Shown piece after piece: positions 33,696-44,328 of a stretch of DNA of 64,000 nucleotides (position 1 is the first letter of the stretch; each line of letters starts with the position of its first letter). The stretch is from Bos javanicus (Eukaryota > Chordata > Mammalia > Artiodactyla > Bovidae), in assembly GCF_032452875.1 (NCBI RefSeq), contig NC_083881.1:62751689-62815688 (forward strand). Reading direction: 5' to 3'. The notes beneath the pieces were generated by a model. The model did not search any database. It was not told the origin of the DNA and saw nothing but the letters and a program-made list of their open reading frames with translations. Position numbers and translations under genes: made by a program.

Positions 33696-34150
33696 TTGTA
33701 GAAAAATATGCGTAACATCAAATTTACCACTTTAACCATTCTTAGCTGTACAATTCAGTGGCATTAAGTACACTGATAATACGGTGTAACCATGGCTACT
33801 GTCCATCCGTAACTTCTTCACTGCCCCTGCTTCATTGGTATGCCCAGTAAGCACTAATTCCTCACTCGCCTCCTTTCTCCCAGCCTAGTAACTGCTATTC
33901 TACTTTCTCTCTCTGGAAATTCACCTATTCTGTGTACTCATATAAGTGGAATCATGCAGTATCTGTCCTTTTGTGTCTGGCTTCATTCATTTAGCATAAT
34001 GTCTTTAAGATTCATCCATTGAACAGCAGGACGAATAATATTTCATTACATGTATAAAGCACGTCTTTATCCACGGATCTGATGATGGACGTTTGTGTTG
34101 CTTCTACCTTTGGGTTATGTGTAGTTTTTAATAAAGCATAGAAACATGTG
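33696..34150 (-). repeat. L1 3' fragment (old mammalian L1)
   Basis: Antisense L1: GTACAATTCAGTGGCATTAA, ATAAGTGGAATCATGCAGTA, TTTGTGTCTGGCTTCATTC, GATGATGGACGTTTGTGTTG. 5'-truncated. Confidence 0.85.
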
Positions 34151-34724
34151 ATGACACCCTGGCCATTTCTGCATTTGTATCTGTTTCTAATGAAATAAAG
34201 AAACCTAGATGTTATCACCAAAAAAAAACCAGAAGTATGACTGCCTTGCTGAAAAAGAGAGCCTGCTAGCGTGGGAAGATGTCATTGAGTGGAGACCTCT
34301 TTACAGTTGGTATTTATTTATCTGAGTCAAGTGCAAACACCTCCCAGGAAAGACAGCCCTGCCTCATCACCTGGCAAAGACCAGAAGCAGGGTCTGCCCT
34401 CTTCCCACCAGACACTCCCAGGCAAGAAGGGCTTCTGAGTGTCTGTCAGAAAACTCCAGCCAAGGATTGTCTGCTCGCTATTAGGAAAGGGGACTTTTAA
34501 AAGGAGAGTGGAAGTGTCCCTATCTCTGGAACTGAAGCAACTCGGAGGAGAATTTCACATAGTCTTCATTCAGGAGAGTGGGGCTTCTTTTTGGTGTGTG
34601 CTGGCTGCCATTGTATTCCAAGACGCAGTGCTAGTTGAGGTTGTAGCCAGAGACCTGGAAGTCTCCAAATCCTGTTCTGCAGGTCCTCTCTCCTCCCACT
34701 TGAGGTTTCCCTGGAGCTATAACA
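34151..34724. other. Unique sequence, nothing recognised
   Basis: No gene or named repeat. A 97-codon frame at 34439-34732 has no family resemblance. Confidence 0.5.
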
Positions 34725-34935
34725 CATGCTAAGTCACTTCAGTTGTGTCCGACTCTTTGTGACCCAATGGACTAGCCTGCAGCTCCTCTGTCCATAGGAT
34801 TCTCCAGGCAAGAATACTGGCGGGGGTTGCCTTGCCCTCCTTCAGGGCATCTTTCCAACCAGGGATTGACCTCGCATCTCTTCTGTCTCCTGCATTGGCA
34901 AACGGGCTCTTCACCACTAGCGCCACCTGGGAAGA
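34725..34935 (-). repeat. Bov-tA SINE
   Basis: Antisense: ATGCTAAGTCACTTCAGTTG through CACTAGCGCCACCTGGGAAG. Confidence 0.92.
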
Positions 34936-35389
34936 CCTATAAATATACAGACCTCAGGAAATCAAAATGCCTCTTATCACTAGCCGGACACGCGGGCAGG
35001 TCTCTCTGGTGATCAGGTTGGAGTAGATGGTTCGAGCTCAAGACCCAAGTGAGGCCTCCTCCACCCTCTCAGCTCCTGAGCTGGGGGGAATAGTCACTGT
35101 ACTATGAGTAAGCAGAGGGATGAGGGAGAAAGTGCTGGAGATTTCTGCTTATCTGTGGAGCCAAGGCAAAGCAAGGAGCAGAGGGGCATGTATTGAACTT
35201 CTGCAAACTGCTTCTGGCTTTTGGCAAATTGGTAGCTGGAAACTTAACCAGTGACATTAGTGTTTCCTGGGGAGGGACCCAAATAGAGGCAGAGAAAGGG
35301 CAAACTGCTCCTTCCTGTGTGTGTAAAGGTCCTTTGTACACGTTTCTTTTATGACGTGCGTCCCGCACTGCACACTAGTTATCAGCTCT
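34936..35389. other. Unique sequence, nothing recognised
   Basis: No gene or named repeat. Confidence 0.5.
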
Positions 35390-35505
35390 CTTCTGCAGAG
35401 ATGATACCAAGGCTCTGAGGTTGTACATGAATGACCTGCCATACACCTGCGTGCCAGAGCATGATTTGGACCTAGATCTGTTGGACACCACGGTCTGCAG
35501 TCAAA
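35390..35505 (-). repeat. MIR SINE fragment
   Basis: AGATGATACCAAGGCTCTGA, AATGACCTGCCATACACCTG and GATTTGGACCTAGATCTGTT track the antisense MIR core. Confidence 0.5.
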
Positions 35506-36043
35506 CAGTTATTCCCTAATATTCCTTTTGTCAAAATTGGCCCCAGAAAGAGTACCTCAGGCCCTACAGCACTTGTCCTCGTCTGCCCTCTTCCTGATCC
35601 TGTTCATCGGAGAGAATGCCACTCCTGTCAATCCCAGTAATTCACTTTGGTTCTTTGGGGAAGCATTTCTGACAACGGAGGCCATCCGTTCTGCAGAACC
35701 ATTTATGAGTCCTAATTTAGAAACAATTGAAGTGATTATAACATGAAAATTGTTTTAAAAGAAAAAGACAAATGACCTTATTTCAGGATAATGTAATTAT
35801 TTTAAGGGTTTCTTTCTACTCCACAGTCAAAGCCTGGTTAGAAATAATTGTTAGAGAGCAAAACAGTGGCTTTGAAAAGTTTCACTGAGGAAATTGTAAG
35901 TGCTTAGGGAGTTAAACCCACATAGTTGACAAATGCTGCTACACAATTCCATTGATGCCTGGTGTACAGAAAACACACAGGAGCACATACATGTGTGCAC
36001 ACACTCCAGGGTGAAAGGAGCGGAGGAGACCACAGCCACCTTG
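35506..36043. other. Unique sequence, nothing recognised
   Basis: No gene or named repeat. Confidence 0.5.
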
Positions 36044-36232
36044 AGAGAAGCGAAAGTGGAAGTCACTCAGTCACGTCTGACTGTTTGCAAGGCCATGGAC
36101 TATACAGTCCATGGAATTCTCCAGGCCTGAATACTGGAGTGTGTAGCCTTTCCCTTCTTCAGGGGATCTTCCCGACCCAGGGATTGAGCACAGGTCTCCT
36201 GCATTGCAGGTGGATTCTTTACCAGCTGAGCC
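36044..36232 (-). repeat. Bov-tA SINE
   Basis: Antisense: GTGGAAGTCACTCAGTCACG through TTTACCAGCTGAGCCATAAC. CCACCTT occurs at both edges (a short target-site duplication). Confidence 0.9.
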
Positions 36233-36374
36233 ATAACATCCACCTTACACAGTGATTATACGTTGACACTAACAAGGCCCACATGCTCTTCGGCACTGAG
36301 AGAGCCTTATCCAGTTCTGCCCTCCAGGTTCACTTCTCTTAACATCCATGGTTTTTTGGTTGTATCAGCACAGA

Positions 36375-36612
36375 GACTGCATAACAGACTGGTTAAGAAT
36401 ATGAATTCTGGAGCTGTGGACCTGTATCTTAATCCTGTCTCTACCACTTCTTAGCTGTGTGGTCTTGAATAACTCACTTAACCTCTCTGTGCTTCAGTTT
36501 CTCCACCTGTACAATGAGGATGATGGTAGGACCGCCTTCAGAGGGTTGTTCTGAGGATCAGATGAGCTAGTGTGTGTAAAGCACTGATCTATCAGGAGTG
36601 CTCTATAGAAAT
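36375..36612 (+). repeat. MIR SINE, near full length
   Basis: ACTGGTTAAGAATATGAATT, CTTAGCTGTGTGGTCTTGA, AACCTCTCTGTGCTTCAGTT, GGGTTGTTCTGAGGATCAGA. One of the best-preserved MIRs in the window. Confidence 0.88.
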
Positions 36613-36809
36613 GTGAAAGTGAAAGTTGCTCAGTCATGTCGACTCTTTGTGCCTCCATGGACGATATAGTCCGTGGAATTCTCTAGGCCGGAATACTGGA
36701 GTGGGTAGCCTATCACTTCTCCAGGGGATCTTCCCGACCTAGGAATTGAACCAAAGTCTCCTGCACTGCAGGCAGATTCTTTACCCACTGAGCTACCAGG
36801 GAAGCCCCT
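36613..36809 (-). repeat. Bov-tA SINE inserted at a MIR 3' end
   Basis: Antisense: AGTGAAAGTTGCTCAGTCAT through CTGAGCTACCAGGGAAGCCC. The flanks CTATAGAAATGTG and CTATAGAAATATG form a target-site duplication. Confidence 0.93.
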
Positions 36810-37125
36810 ATAGAAATATGGTGAGTAACAAAATATCACAGCAGCCAACCAGAGCCTACCATGGGTGAGAGAGGAGACAGGTAGGGAAAAGTATTTTGTT
36901 TTGCTTTTTATAATCTGGGCCTCATATTTACAAAGGATCATACACTCAGACTCTTGTCATCATTTATCCCCACTCCAGTTTACACATTAAGTCACCGAGT
37001 TAGACTGCTGAGATTGATGGATGGGAAGTTCATAATGCCACTTTAATGGGGTCCCTGGACCACAGCATCTATGGTGCACTATGACTTAGCATTCTTTATG
37101 AATCCTGTAACTCACTTCTAAATAT

Positions 37126-37345
37126 GGGACTTCCTTGGTGGCTCAGTGGGTAAAGAATCCACCTGCAATGCAGGAGACCTGAGTCAATCCCTGGGTCAGG
37201 AAGATCCCCTGGAAAAGGAAATGGTAACCCACTCCAGTATTCTTGCCTGGAAAATCCCATGGACAGAGGAGCCTGGCGGGCTACAGTCCATAGGGTCACA
37301 AGAATTGGACACGACTTAGCAACTAAACCAACCAACCAAGCAACC
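37126..37345 (+). repeat. Bov-tA SINE with target-site duplication
   Basis: GGGACTTCCTTGGTGGCTCA head, ACACGACTTAGCAACTAAAC end with an (AACC)n tail. AACTCACTTCTAAAT (37109-37123) and AACTCACTTCCAAAC (37346-37360) flank it. Confidence 0.94.
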
Positions 37346-37360
37346 AACTCACTTCCAAAC

Positions 37361-37737
37361 AGTATAATTAAGGAGCTTTGAATTTTTACAAGTATCCTAA
37401 AAGCATAAATTTGCTAAACATCAGTACATGGAGTACATCCCGATTTTTGGAAGTCTGTTTTGGCGTGTCCTCTCACTTTCTTACAAGCCACTGGGACATA
37501 CAAAAAGGAAGCTAGCCAGACCTCCTTCACAATCTGGGATCAAACTCATGCCTTTGGGGTGTTTCATGAAGTGGACATGTCTCATTTCATTAGAGGAGGA
37601 AGGTCTGAGTTGCTGGTGGCAAGTCCTTCAAATGCAAGCTTTTTTTTTTTAATACAACTATTAGTGTATAACCATGTTCCCCCAAGCTCAGTGGGAAAAG
37701 GGGCTCCTGGAAAATAGACTTTTGGAGGAAACCATCT
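37361..37737. other. Unique sequence, nothing recognised
   Basis: No gene or named repeat. Short A/T run near 37640. Confidence 0.5.
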
Positions 37738-37955
37738 GGACTTCCCAAGTGGCTCCGTGGTAAAGAACCCGCCTGCCAAGCAGGAGATGCAGGTTCAATC
37801 CCTGATCAGGAAGATCCCTTGGAGAAGGAAAAGACCACCCACTCCAGTATTCTTGCCTGGAAAATCCCATGGACAGAGGAGCCTGGAGGGCTACAGTCCA
37901 AAGAGTCCCAAAGAGTCAGACACAACTGAGCAACTGAGCAGCAGCAGTAGCAGGA
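37738..37955 (+). repeat. Bov-tA SINE
   Basis: CTGGACTTCCCAAGTGGCTC head, AAGCAGGAGATGCAGGTTCA, ends CAACTGAGCAGCAGCAGTAG. Confidence 0.92.
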
Positions 37956-38267
37956 GACCGTCTCCAGGGATGTGGAACTGTGATTGTTTGCTTGGTGCTC
38001 CAGTTAGGACACTGCCAGCCGTGAGTCTCAAGAGCTCCAACCCTGGCTCGCCATAGGTGAAATTTATCTCACTCCACTGAAAGTTATGGGCAACACCCCA
38101 GCGAGTGGCTCAATAATGTCCTCAAGGATTTTTCTCTTTTCTCATGTCCTCAGTATCACATTATCTTCATGTTTTGTGGTCACAGGATGACAACAACAGG
38201 TTCAGCCATCACATGGAGCTGCAGGAGAAGACTGTTTCTTTTCCTGTTCCCCCATTTTATCCGGTTT
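37956..38267. other. Unique sequence, nothing recognised
   Basis: No gene or named repeat. Confidence 0.5.
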
Positions 38268-38475
38268 TCCATGTGGCACCAGTGGTAAATGCCAATGCAG
38301 GAGACATCAGAAATGTGGGTTTGATCCCTGGGTTGGGAAGGTCCCTTGAAGGAGGTCATAGCAACCCACTCCAGTATTCTTGCCTGGAGAATCCCATGGA
38401 CAGGGAAAGCTGGTGGGCTACAGTCCATAGAGGCACAAAGAGTTGGACAGGACTGAAGCAACTTAACACGCACCT
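38268..38475 (+). repeat. Bov-tA SINE
   Basis: GTGGCACCAGTGGTAAATGC head (first bases decayed), TTGATCCCTGGGTTGGGAAG, GGACTGAAGCAACTTAACAC. The 197-codon frame across it (38144-38737) is therefore not a gene. Confidence 0.9.
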
Positions 38476-39184
38476 GTTTTACCAGCAAGGAAAGCTTGTC
38501 CCCAAAGCTTCTAGCAGCCTTCCACTAATGTTTTACTGGCCAAAACTGAGGCTCCTGCCTTTCCCAATCAATTCTGTGCGGGAGGAATACAACCGCTGCC
38601 ATTGGCTTAGACTAGTCAGAATTTGCTCAAGGTACAATGGGGAAGAGGAGGAGGCATCAGAACCACAGCAAGGTTCTGCTGGCATGGAGCAAGGACAGAG
38701 CTGCTGGGTGTGCGTTCAACAGTATGTGCCTTGGTGACTTGCAAAAGTAGAGGTGTCGAAACGGGGCTTCTTGCCGGATCCCGTTGGAACAACTTCAGTT
38801 GGATATTGTAGGGTTGGCTGCTTTGGGTGCTATATTGTACTGACTTCATTGAGATTGAATCATATCTGTTACTCAGCACACATTCATTGCTTCAGATGAA
38901 TCTCTTATCCCATTAACACCCACAGGAATAATAGGAGCTATTCTACAACCAGGTTGAAATTCCAGGAGGGGGTCATAGTATCTCAGATTTGGCATGCTCA
39001 CAGCTACCTAAGAGCAGTCAGCAAGATTGCACAGATTTGACCTCTAAGTCCATGTTCATACCTTACCATCATGCAATCTCATTGTTGCAAAGTGATATCA
39101 CAGTGTTAACCTCAAAGTCTTTATTTCCGGATTTCATCTTGTCATGGGAGACCTGAAGTTTCTCTGGATTTCTGGCTTAATGTT
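38476..39184. other. Unique sequence, nothing recognised
   Basis: No gene or named repeat. Confidence 0.5.
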
Positions 39185-39310
39185 TCCCTCTCTGAGCCTC
39201 AACTTTCTTATCTATAAAGTGGGGATAACAATAGGTTGCAGACTTTTTAAGTAAGATAATGGATGTGAAAGTCATTTGTAAAACTGTCAAGTATTACACA
39301 AGTGAGGGTT
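39185..39310 (+). repeat. MIR SINE fragment
   Basis: CCCTCTCTGAGCCTCAACTT, ATCTATAAAGTGGGGATAAC follow the 3' half of MIR. Confidence 0.7.
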
Positions 39311-39419
39311 ATTCCTCATCACTAGCTTCCATTCTTTAAATGTGACACAGTGCCGCATAATGATAAAATCCCCTGAGAGTTTGGGGATTCTAACTAAGCT
39401 CCACCACTTATTTTCTGCC

Positions 39420-39501
39420 TGAACTGGGAGAACTTATTCTCCTTAAACCTCAATCCACTCATCTGTGAAATTGGTGAGTTATTCTCCTCTTATAAGATTG
39501 C
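39420..39501 (+). repeat. MIR SINE, left part
   Basis: TTCTCCTTAAACCTCAATCC and TCATCTGTGAAATTGGTGAG in MIR order. Resumes at 39722-39775. Confidence 0.65.
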
Positions 39502-39721
39502 TGTGCATGTGTGCATGCTAAGTCACTTCAGTCATGTCCAACTCTGTGACCCCATGGACTGTAGCCCGCCAGGCTCCTCTGTCCATGGGACTCTCCAGGC
39601 AGGAGATGGGTTGCCATGCCCTCCTCCAGAGGATCTTCCCAACCTAGGGATCAAACCCTCATTTCTTAAGTCTCCTGCGTTGGCAGGCAGATTCATTATC
39701 ACGAATGCCACCTAGAAAGCC
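39502..39721 (-). repeat. Bov-tA SINE inserted in a MIR
   Basis: Antisense: GTGCATGCTAAGTCACTTCA through CGAATGCCACCTAGAAAGCC. ATAAGATTGC on both sides is the target-site duplication. Confidence 0.93.
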
Positions 39722-39775
39722 CCATAAGATTGCCATCAAGATTAAATGAGGTAATATGCTTTTACATATTGTGGA
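39722..39775 (+). repeat. MIR SINE, right part
   Basis: AGATTAAATGAGGTAATATG and TTTTACATATTGTGGAC continue the interrupted MIR. Confidence 0.65.
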
Positions 39776-40770
39776 CATCTAACCTAATGATATGGCGGGA
39801 TCATTGGCCTGGGGACACTAAGAGGTCCTTGATGAGTTGGAGACTGATTACACAGCAAGTGATTGTGATAATGCCAAAGGACAGGGAAAGAACGGATGTA
39901 TGGGAATAGGATCGTCTCACTAACTACACATGATATCACTGTGTAATTAGGTCTTTCCCCACAAGAGAATTGTTTTGACTGAGTCCTAGCTATAACGGAT
40001 CCTAATTAACTCTAGCCACTGCACAGTGCAGAAAAGACTGCTGTGCTGTATCCCCTGGCTTCCATAGATCTGCTTTTGTATATTGAAAGAAAACTTGACT
40101 ATATGAGTCAGGCTGTGAGATGAAAAGAAAATATTCTGTTGATTGATTGTCTTCCTCTAAATTTTGGTGACCAAATTTCAAAGCCCATTTCTATCCAATT
40201 TGCTAGCGCATGATGAGTAAATATGAGTCTGGGTGTATATGCATTTTGAACAATAAGGGACAACAGCCTGACATGGGGAAGTGTATCTCATCAGAAGAAA
40301 AACAACCGAGTTCTGAGTCAGTGGTGAGGCATTTGTAATGGAGTCATGAGATGTCCTCTTTCCTACAATTAGTAAATTTTGCTTTGATCATCTAAGTCAG
40401 GACTTCTCAGCCCAGGTGTGGGGCCCATGGGTGAGCTGTGGGTGGTGTGGTATTGATCCCTCAGTCCTCCCGGTGGCACAAGCGTCCATCCAGCACCCTC
40501 ATCTACCATCCCCAGGGTGCTGCATAAATAGTGTCCTCTCCCAGGGTGCTAAGAGACACTGAAGTCCAGGAGACACCACTGTGTCCTGCCTGTGCAACAG
40601 GAACATGTGATGAGTAGAACTTCTCACAAGTATTTCTTTACCGAGCTTGACCCTAACAATGAAGATATGTGGTAGATAAACTAGTAGTCAAACAGGATGC
40701 CTGCTCAGCCTGAAACTTTGACCCTAAGATTTTTTAAACCTTGGTAGGGAAAAGCTTTTATTTTTCAAGT
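39776..40770. other. Unique sequence, nothing recognised
   Basis: About 1 kb. No gene or named repeat. Confidence 0.5.
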
Positions 40771-40862
40771 GAGAGTGAGAGTCACTCAGTCGTGTCCAAC
40801 TCTTCCCAACCCAGGGATCGAACCCAGGTCTCTCGCATTGCAGGCAGATTTTTTTTTTTTTT
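40771..40862 (-). repeat. Bov-tA SINE with internal deletion
   Basis: Antisense 3' end (GAGTCACTCAGTCGTGTCC) joins directly to the tRNA-like half (CCCAACCCAGGGATCGAACC). Most of the A unit, about 100 bases, is missing. A T run (40852-40862) follows. Confidence 0.9.
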
Positions 40863-42898
40863 AAGTTACTTAAAAATCTGCAAATACAACCTGTCTTTCT
40901 AGAGGTGGAGCTCCTCTATTACTTCAGGCTTGTTTCTTTGACTATGAAGAATACCCAAGTGATGTCTGAATTATGCAAATGTAAAGCCATGATTCTCTTT
41001 GGAAATGTAATTGTTTAAAATGCATTTTCTAGTTTCAAAAAGCTAACTTCTTTTTTGCTTTGGGGAGAAGTGGGGGTAAGGGATAGTCTGCTGGTGAAAC
41101 AGAGCTAGGATTCCAACTGAGGTCTATCCAAAAAGATCAGGTTCACAAGTGCCATGCTACACTGCCTCCAGCAGGTGAACAGTGGTGGGATGAGGTAAGC
41201 ATGGCAGAAAGAAGGTTGGCTGGAGGAGTGGGAGTTGGGAGAATGATCATGGGGAACCTTAACGCCAGGGAAGGTAGGAGTTGAGGAAAAGAGAAAGGGG
41301 AGATGAAGACAAAGTGGTGATTCCTGGACTGAGCCTTGGTGGGTCTCTGACCCTTCCACCAACAATCCATATTCTCCTTGCGAGGCATGTGGATCCCTCC
41401 TCCAAGCCAATGCCACATGCTCTGTACATTTCAGTGTCTTTCTACCTTCTTTCAGGAGTTAAGTGAGGACTCACACTCCTCTGTGACTTCCCATCCAGCA
41501 TCTCGGTCCGAAGGATCCCTTCCCACTTACTGTCGTTATTCCAAGTATTCACCCTATTTGCATTCCCACCCAAGAAGAGAGGAACAGATTTCACATGAAA
41601 TTTGGTCTTGAGATACTGTGTCCAGAGCTTAACCTTTTAGCTTCATCCTCAGGGCACATTTATAATTTGAATCTGATATGATGTCTTTGTAAATCTAAGA
41701 AGAAATTAGTTTATTGTCATCCTATTTCTTCTGGTGTCTAAGACTAATGAAAACAGCCTCAGAATTTACAGTGTCCCTTATAGCGCAGAGCTTTTGGAGA
41801 GAGTCAGAAGAATGAAGGGCAGGGAAGTTTCAAGAGAAAAGCTTTCTCTTTGAATCACTTTCTCTTTGTCTCACCTGTATCTACTTCCCATGTGACCATA
41901 AAATCACCTTTACGTCTTTTAACAGGTAGGGTTATAGGCAAAATTGAGTCTTTCTAAATACTTCTTAACCCAACCACGCAGTGAAAAGAACAGCTGTCCT
42001 CATTGTTTACATGTGACGTGTTATTACGTTGCTTGGATAATGCTCCTTGAGTATACAGACCATGTCTTTTATGTGGAATAATAGTCTATCTAGTTTGCCA
42101 GCTGATTAGTCTCTCTGCCATTTCATCATACATTATTCTTTGAATCCATTGTCATATCCTGCACAGTCCTAGGCACAAGGACTTCACTTCTGGCGAAGTA
42201 ATTCACAAGGAGATAGGACCTCCTTGAATGAAGACATTACTCTAAGCTTTTCCTAGATACCCAACTCAGTTTTATTCTAGGAATAGTGCTTGTTCTAAGT
42301 TTCCAATTGCATTATTTGATCTACTGTGGATAAATTTAAACATTTAAAAATATACCTTTTAATGCATATTTAAAATTCTTATAATCTAAATGAAAGAAAC
42401 GATTTAAACTACATGCCCATCACTGTTGAAATTTAGATGCTTGTCTTTATTTTTGGCTTTTATTTAAAAACAGATCCAACTCAGTTTTGATTACTGAAGT
42501 ATGTTAATTCTGGTGCTTTTACTTCACTTCTATGTTCTTTTATTATCACTTCCTGTATGAATACAATCAAATTCTAATTCTGCATAATTTTCTTATAGTA
42601 GGAAATGTTGCTCTTAAATAAACAAGCAATTGGCTTGGAGGATTGGAATAATGTTCTCTATCATTTTATATGCTGCTGCACATCATAATTTGTTAATGAA
42701 GAGAAAGAGGAGTACTGGCAAATTTATCTTCATCATTATTCAAATAGAATAGTTACATATAGTACAACACTCTTCCATTATTGCATTCTCCTTCAGTGAA
42801 ATTATTTGGGTAAATTTCAGATTTTCATTAATTTTTTTTTTACTATAATCATTTTTGTTCCAACCCCATCCACAAAGCCCAAATTTTACGTAGGAGTA
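40863..42898. other. Two kilobases of unique, repeat-poor sequence
   Basis: No named repeat. The minus frames at 41105-41418 overlap each other and resemble no family. Right half is AT-rich. Confidence 0.5.
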
Positions 42899-43168
42899 TG
42901 GAGAAGGCAATGGCAACCCACTCCAGTACTCTTGCCAGGAAAATCCCATGGACGGAGGAGCCTGGTAGGCTGCAGTCCATGGGGTCGATAAGAGTCAGAC
43001 ACGACTGAGCGACTTCGCTTTCACTTTTCACTTTCAAGCATTGGAGAAGGAAATGGCAACCCACTCGTGTTCTTGCCTGGAGAATCCCAGGGACGAAGGA
43101 GCCTGGTGGGCTGCCGTCTATGGGGTCGCACAGAGTTGGACGCGACTGAAGTGACTTAGCAGCAGCAA
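42899..43168 (+). repeat. Bov-A2 SINE
   Basis: GGAGAAGGCAATGGCAACCC, TTTCACTTTTCACTTTCAAG linker, GGGCTGCCGTCTATGGGG, AGCAGCAGC tail. Confidence 0.95.
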
Positions 43169-43514
43169 GCATATTTGAATCTCTGGATCTGTCATCAACG
43201 AGAAAAATTTAGGCTGTCAGATCCAGCCATTTGTTATATATTGATACTTCTGAATCCATGCTGTTTGGATTCAGAAACATGTTTGTTATGAAACAGGTTT
43301 GCCTGTTTCATAAATATAAGGTGTTTTGCTAGTGACCCATGATGAATGCATAGCCCGAAAGCCTCCTCTCTTTAGTTCATCTCTGCAGCTTCACACTGAG
43401 GCTGCATTTGCTGTCGCCATAATTACTAAGCTATGTGTACCAATAAGCCCTTTGGTGCTGCAAGAATAAGTAGGAAAGGCCAGAAGTGACATTATTCAGG
43501 AAAAGGTAATTTTC
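43169..43514. other. Unique sequence, nothing recognised
   Basis: Left flank of the CpG-dense block. No gene or named repeat. Confidence 0.5.
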
Positions 43515-43715
43515 TTTGCCGCGGCTGCTGATGAAGTCAGCACACTCTGGTCTGGCGGCCCCGGCACCGTGAAGTGGGCTTCTGTGCGTGTGCACGGCGT
43601 GGGGTGCAGGATGCCGCCTCTGCTGTCCTCGCCACGGTAATCACCCAGGGTCAACCCGATACCGCTTCCACTGACCCTCTCACAGCAAGCGACGCGCCAG
43701 GAATACGCTCCCAGC
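43515..43715. promoter_or_regulatory. Short CpG-dense block, candidate regulatory element or alternative first exon
   Basis: By hand count, 17 CpG dinucleotides fall in about 190 bases (43519-43708), in a non-repeat setting that is otherwise CpG-poor. Motifs include GCCGCGGC, GGCGGCCCCGGCACCG and GCGACGCGCC. No TATA box is evident. Function is inference. It could be an alternative NCALD promoter, a methylation-protected enhancer or simply unique GC-rich DNA. Confidence 0.4.
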
Positions 43716-43854
43716 TTTTTTGAACAACTTTAGGATATTTTGAGAACGTTTTTTACACTGATTCTACACTGCTCATAAGTGTTTGCTGTAATATAAGGTG
43801 TATATAAGGTGGTTCAATAGAAGTGAGCCACTCTGATCATGTAGACATAGGGAA

Positions 43855-44000
43855 GGGATGTCCCTGGTAGTCCGGTAGCTGAGACTTCACGCTCCCAATG
43901 CAGGGAGCCCAGGTTTAATCTCTGGTCAGGGAACTAGATCCCCCATAATGCAACTAAGACCCTGTGCAGCCAAATAAATAAAAACATTTCTTTTAAAGAA
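43855..44000 (+). repeat. CHR-type SINE
   Basis: GATGTCCCTGGTAGTCCGGT head, AGACTTCACGCTCCCAATGC, tail CCAAATAAATAAAAAC. ATAGGGAA at 43847-43854 and 44001-44008 is a short target-site duplication. Confidence 0.88.
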
Positions 44001-44098
44001 ATAGGGAAAATGTTAGGAGGGTCCCCACTGGCAAGGGGGTAGGGTGTGCAGGATAAGTTAGAAAACCCACCCAGGCCCACACAGTCTAAACGAGGAAG

Positions 44099-44317
44099 TG
44101 TGTGTGCTTGGTCTCTCAGTCGTGTCTGACTCTCTGTGGCCCATGGACTGTAGCCCACCAGGCTCCCCTGTCCATGGAATTTCCCAGGGAAGAATACTGG
44201 AGTGGGTTGCCATTTCCTACGCCAGGGGATCTTCCCAATCCGGGGAACTTATGTTGTAGCTTACATCTCCTGCATTGGCAGGTGGGTTCTTTACCACTAG
44301 CACCGCCTGGGAAGCCC
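44099..44317 (-). repeat. Bov-tA SINE with target-site duplication
   Basis: Antisense: GTCTCTCAGTCGTGTCTGAC through GCACCGCCTGGGAAGCCC. Flanked by AAACGAGGAAG (44088-44098) and AAACAAGGAAG (44318-44328). Confidence 0.95.
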
Positions 44318-44328
44318 AAACAAGGAAG

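Noticed and set aside
38144..38737. 197-codon open reading frame on +
   Set aside because: Its middle third is a Bov-tA SINE and the remainder has no recognisable domain. A chance frame.
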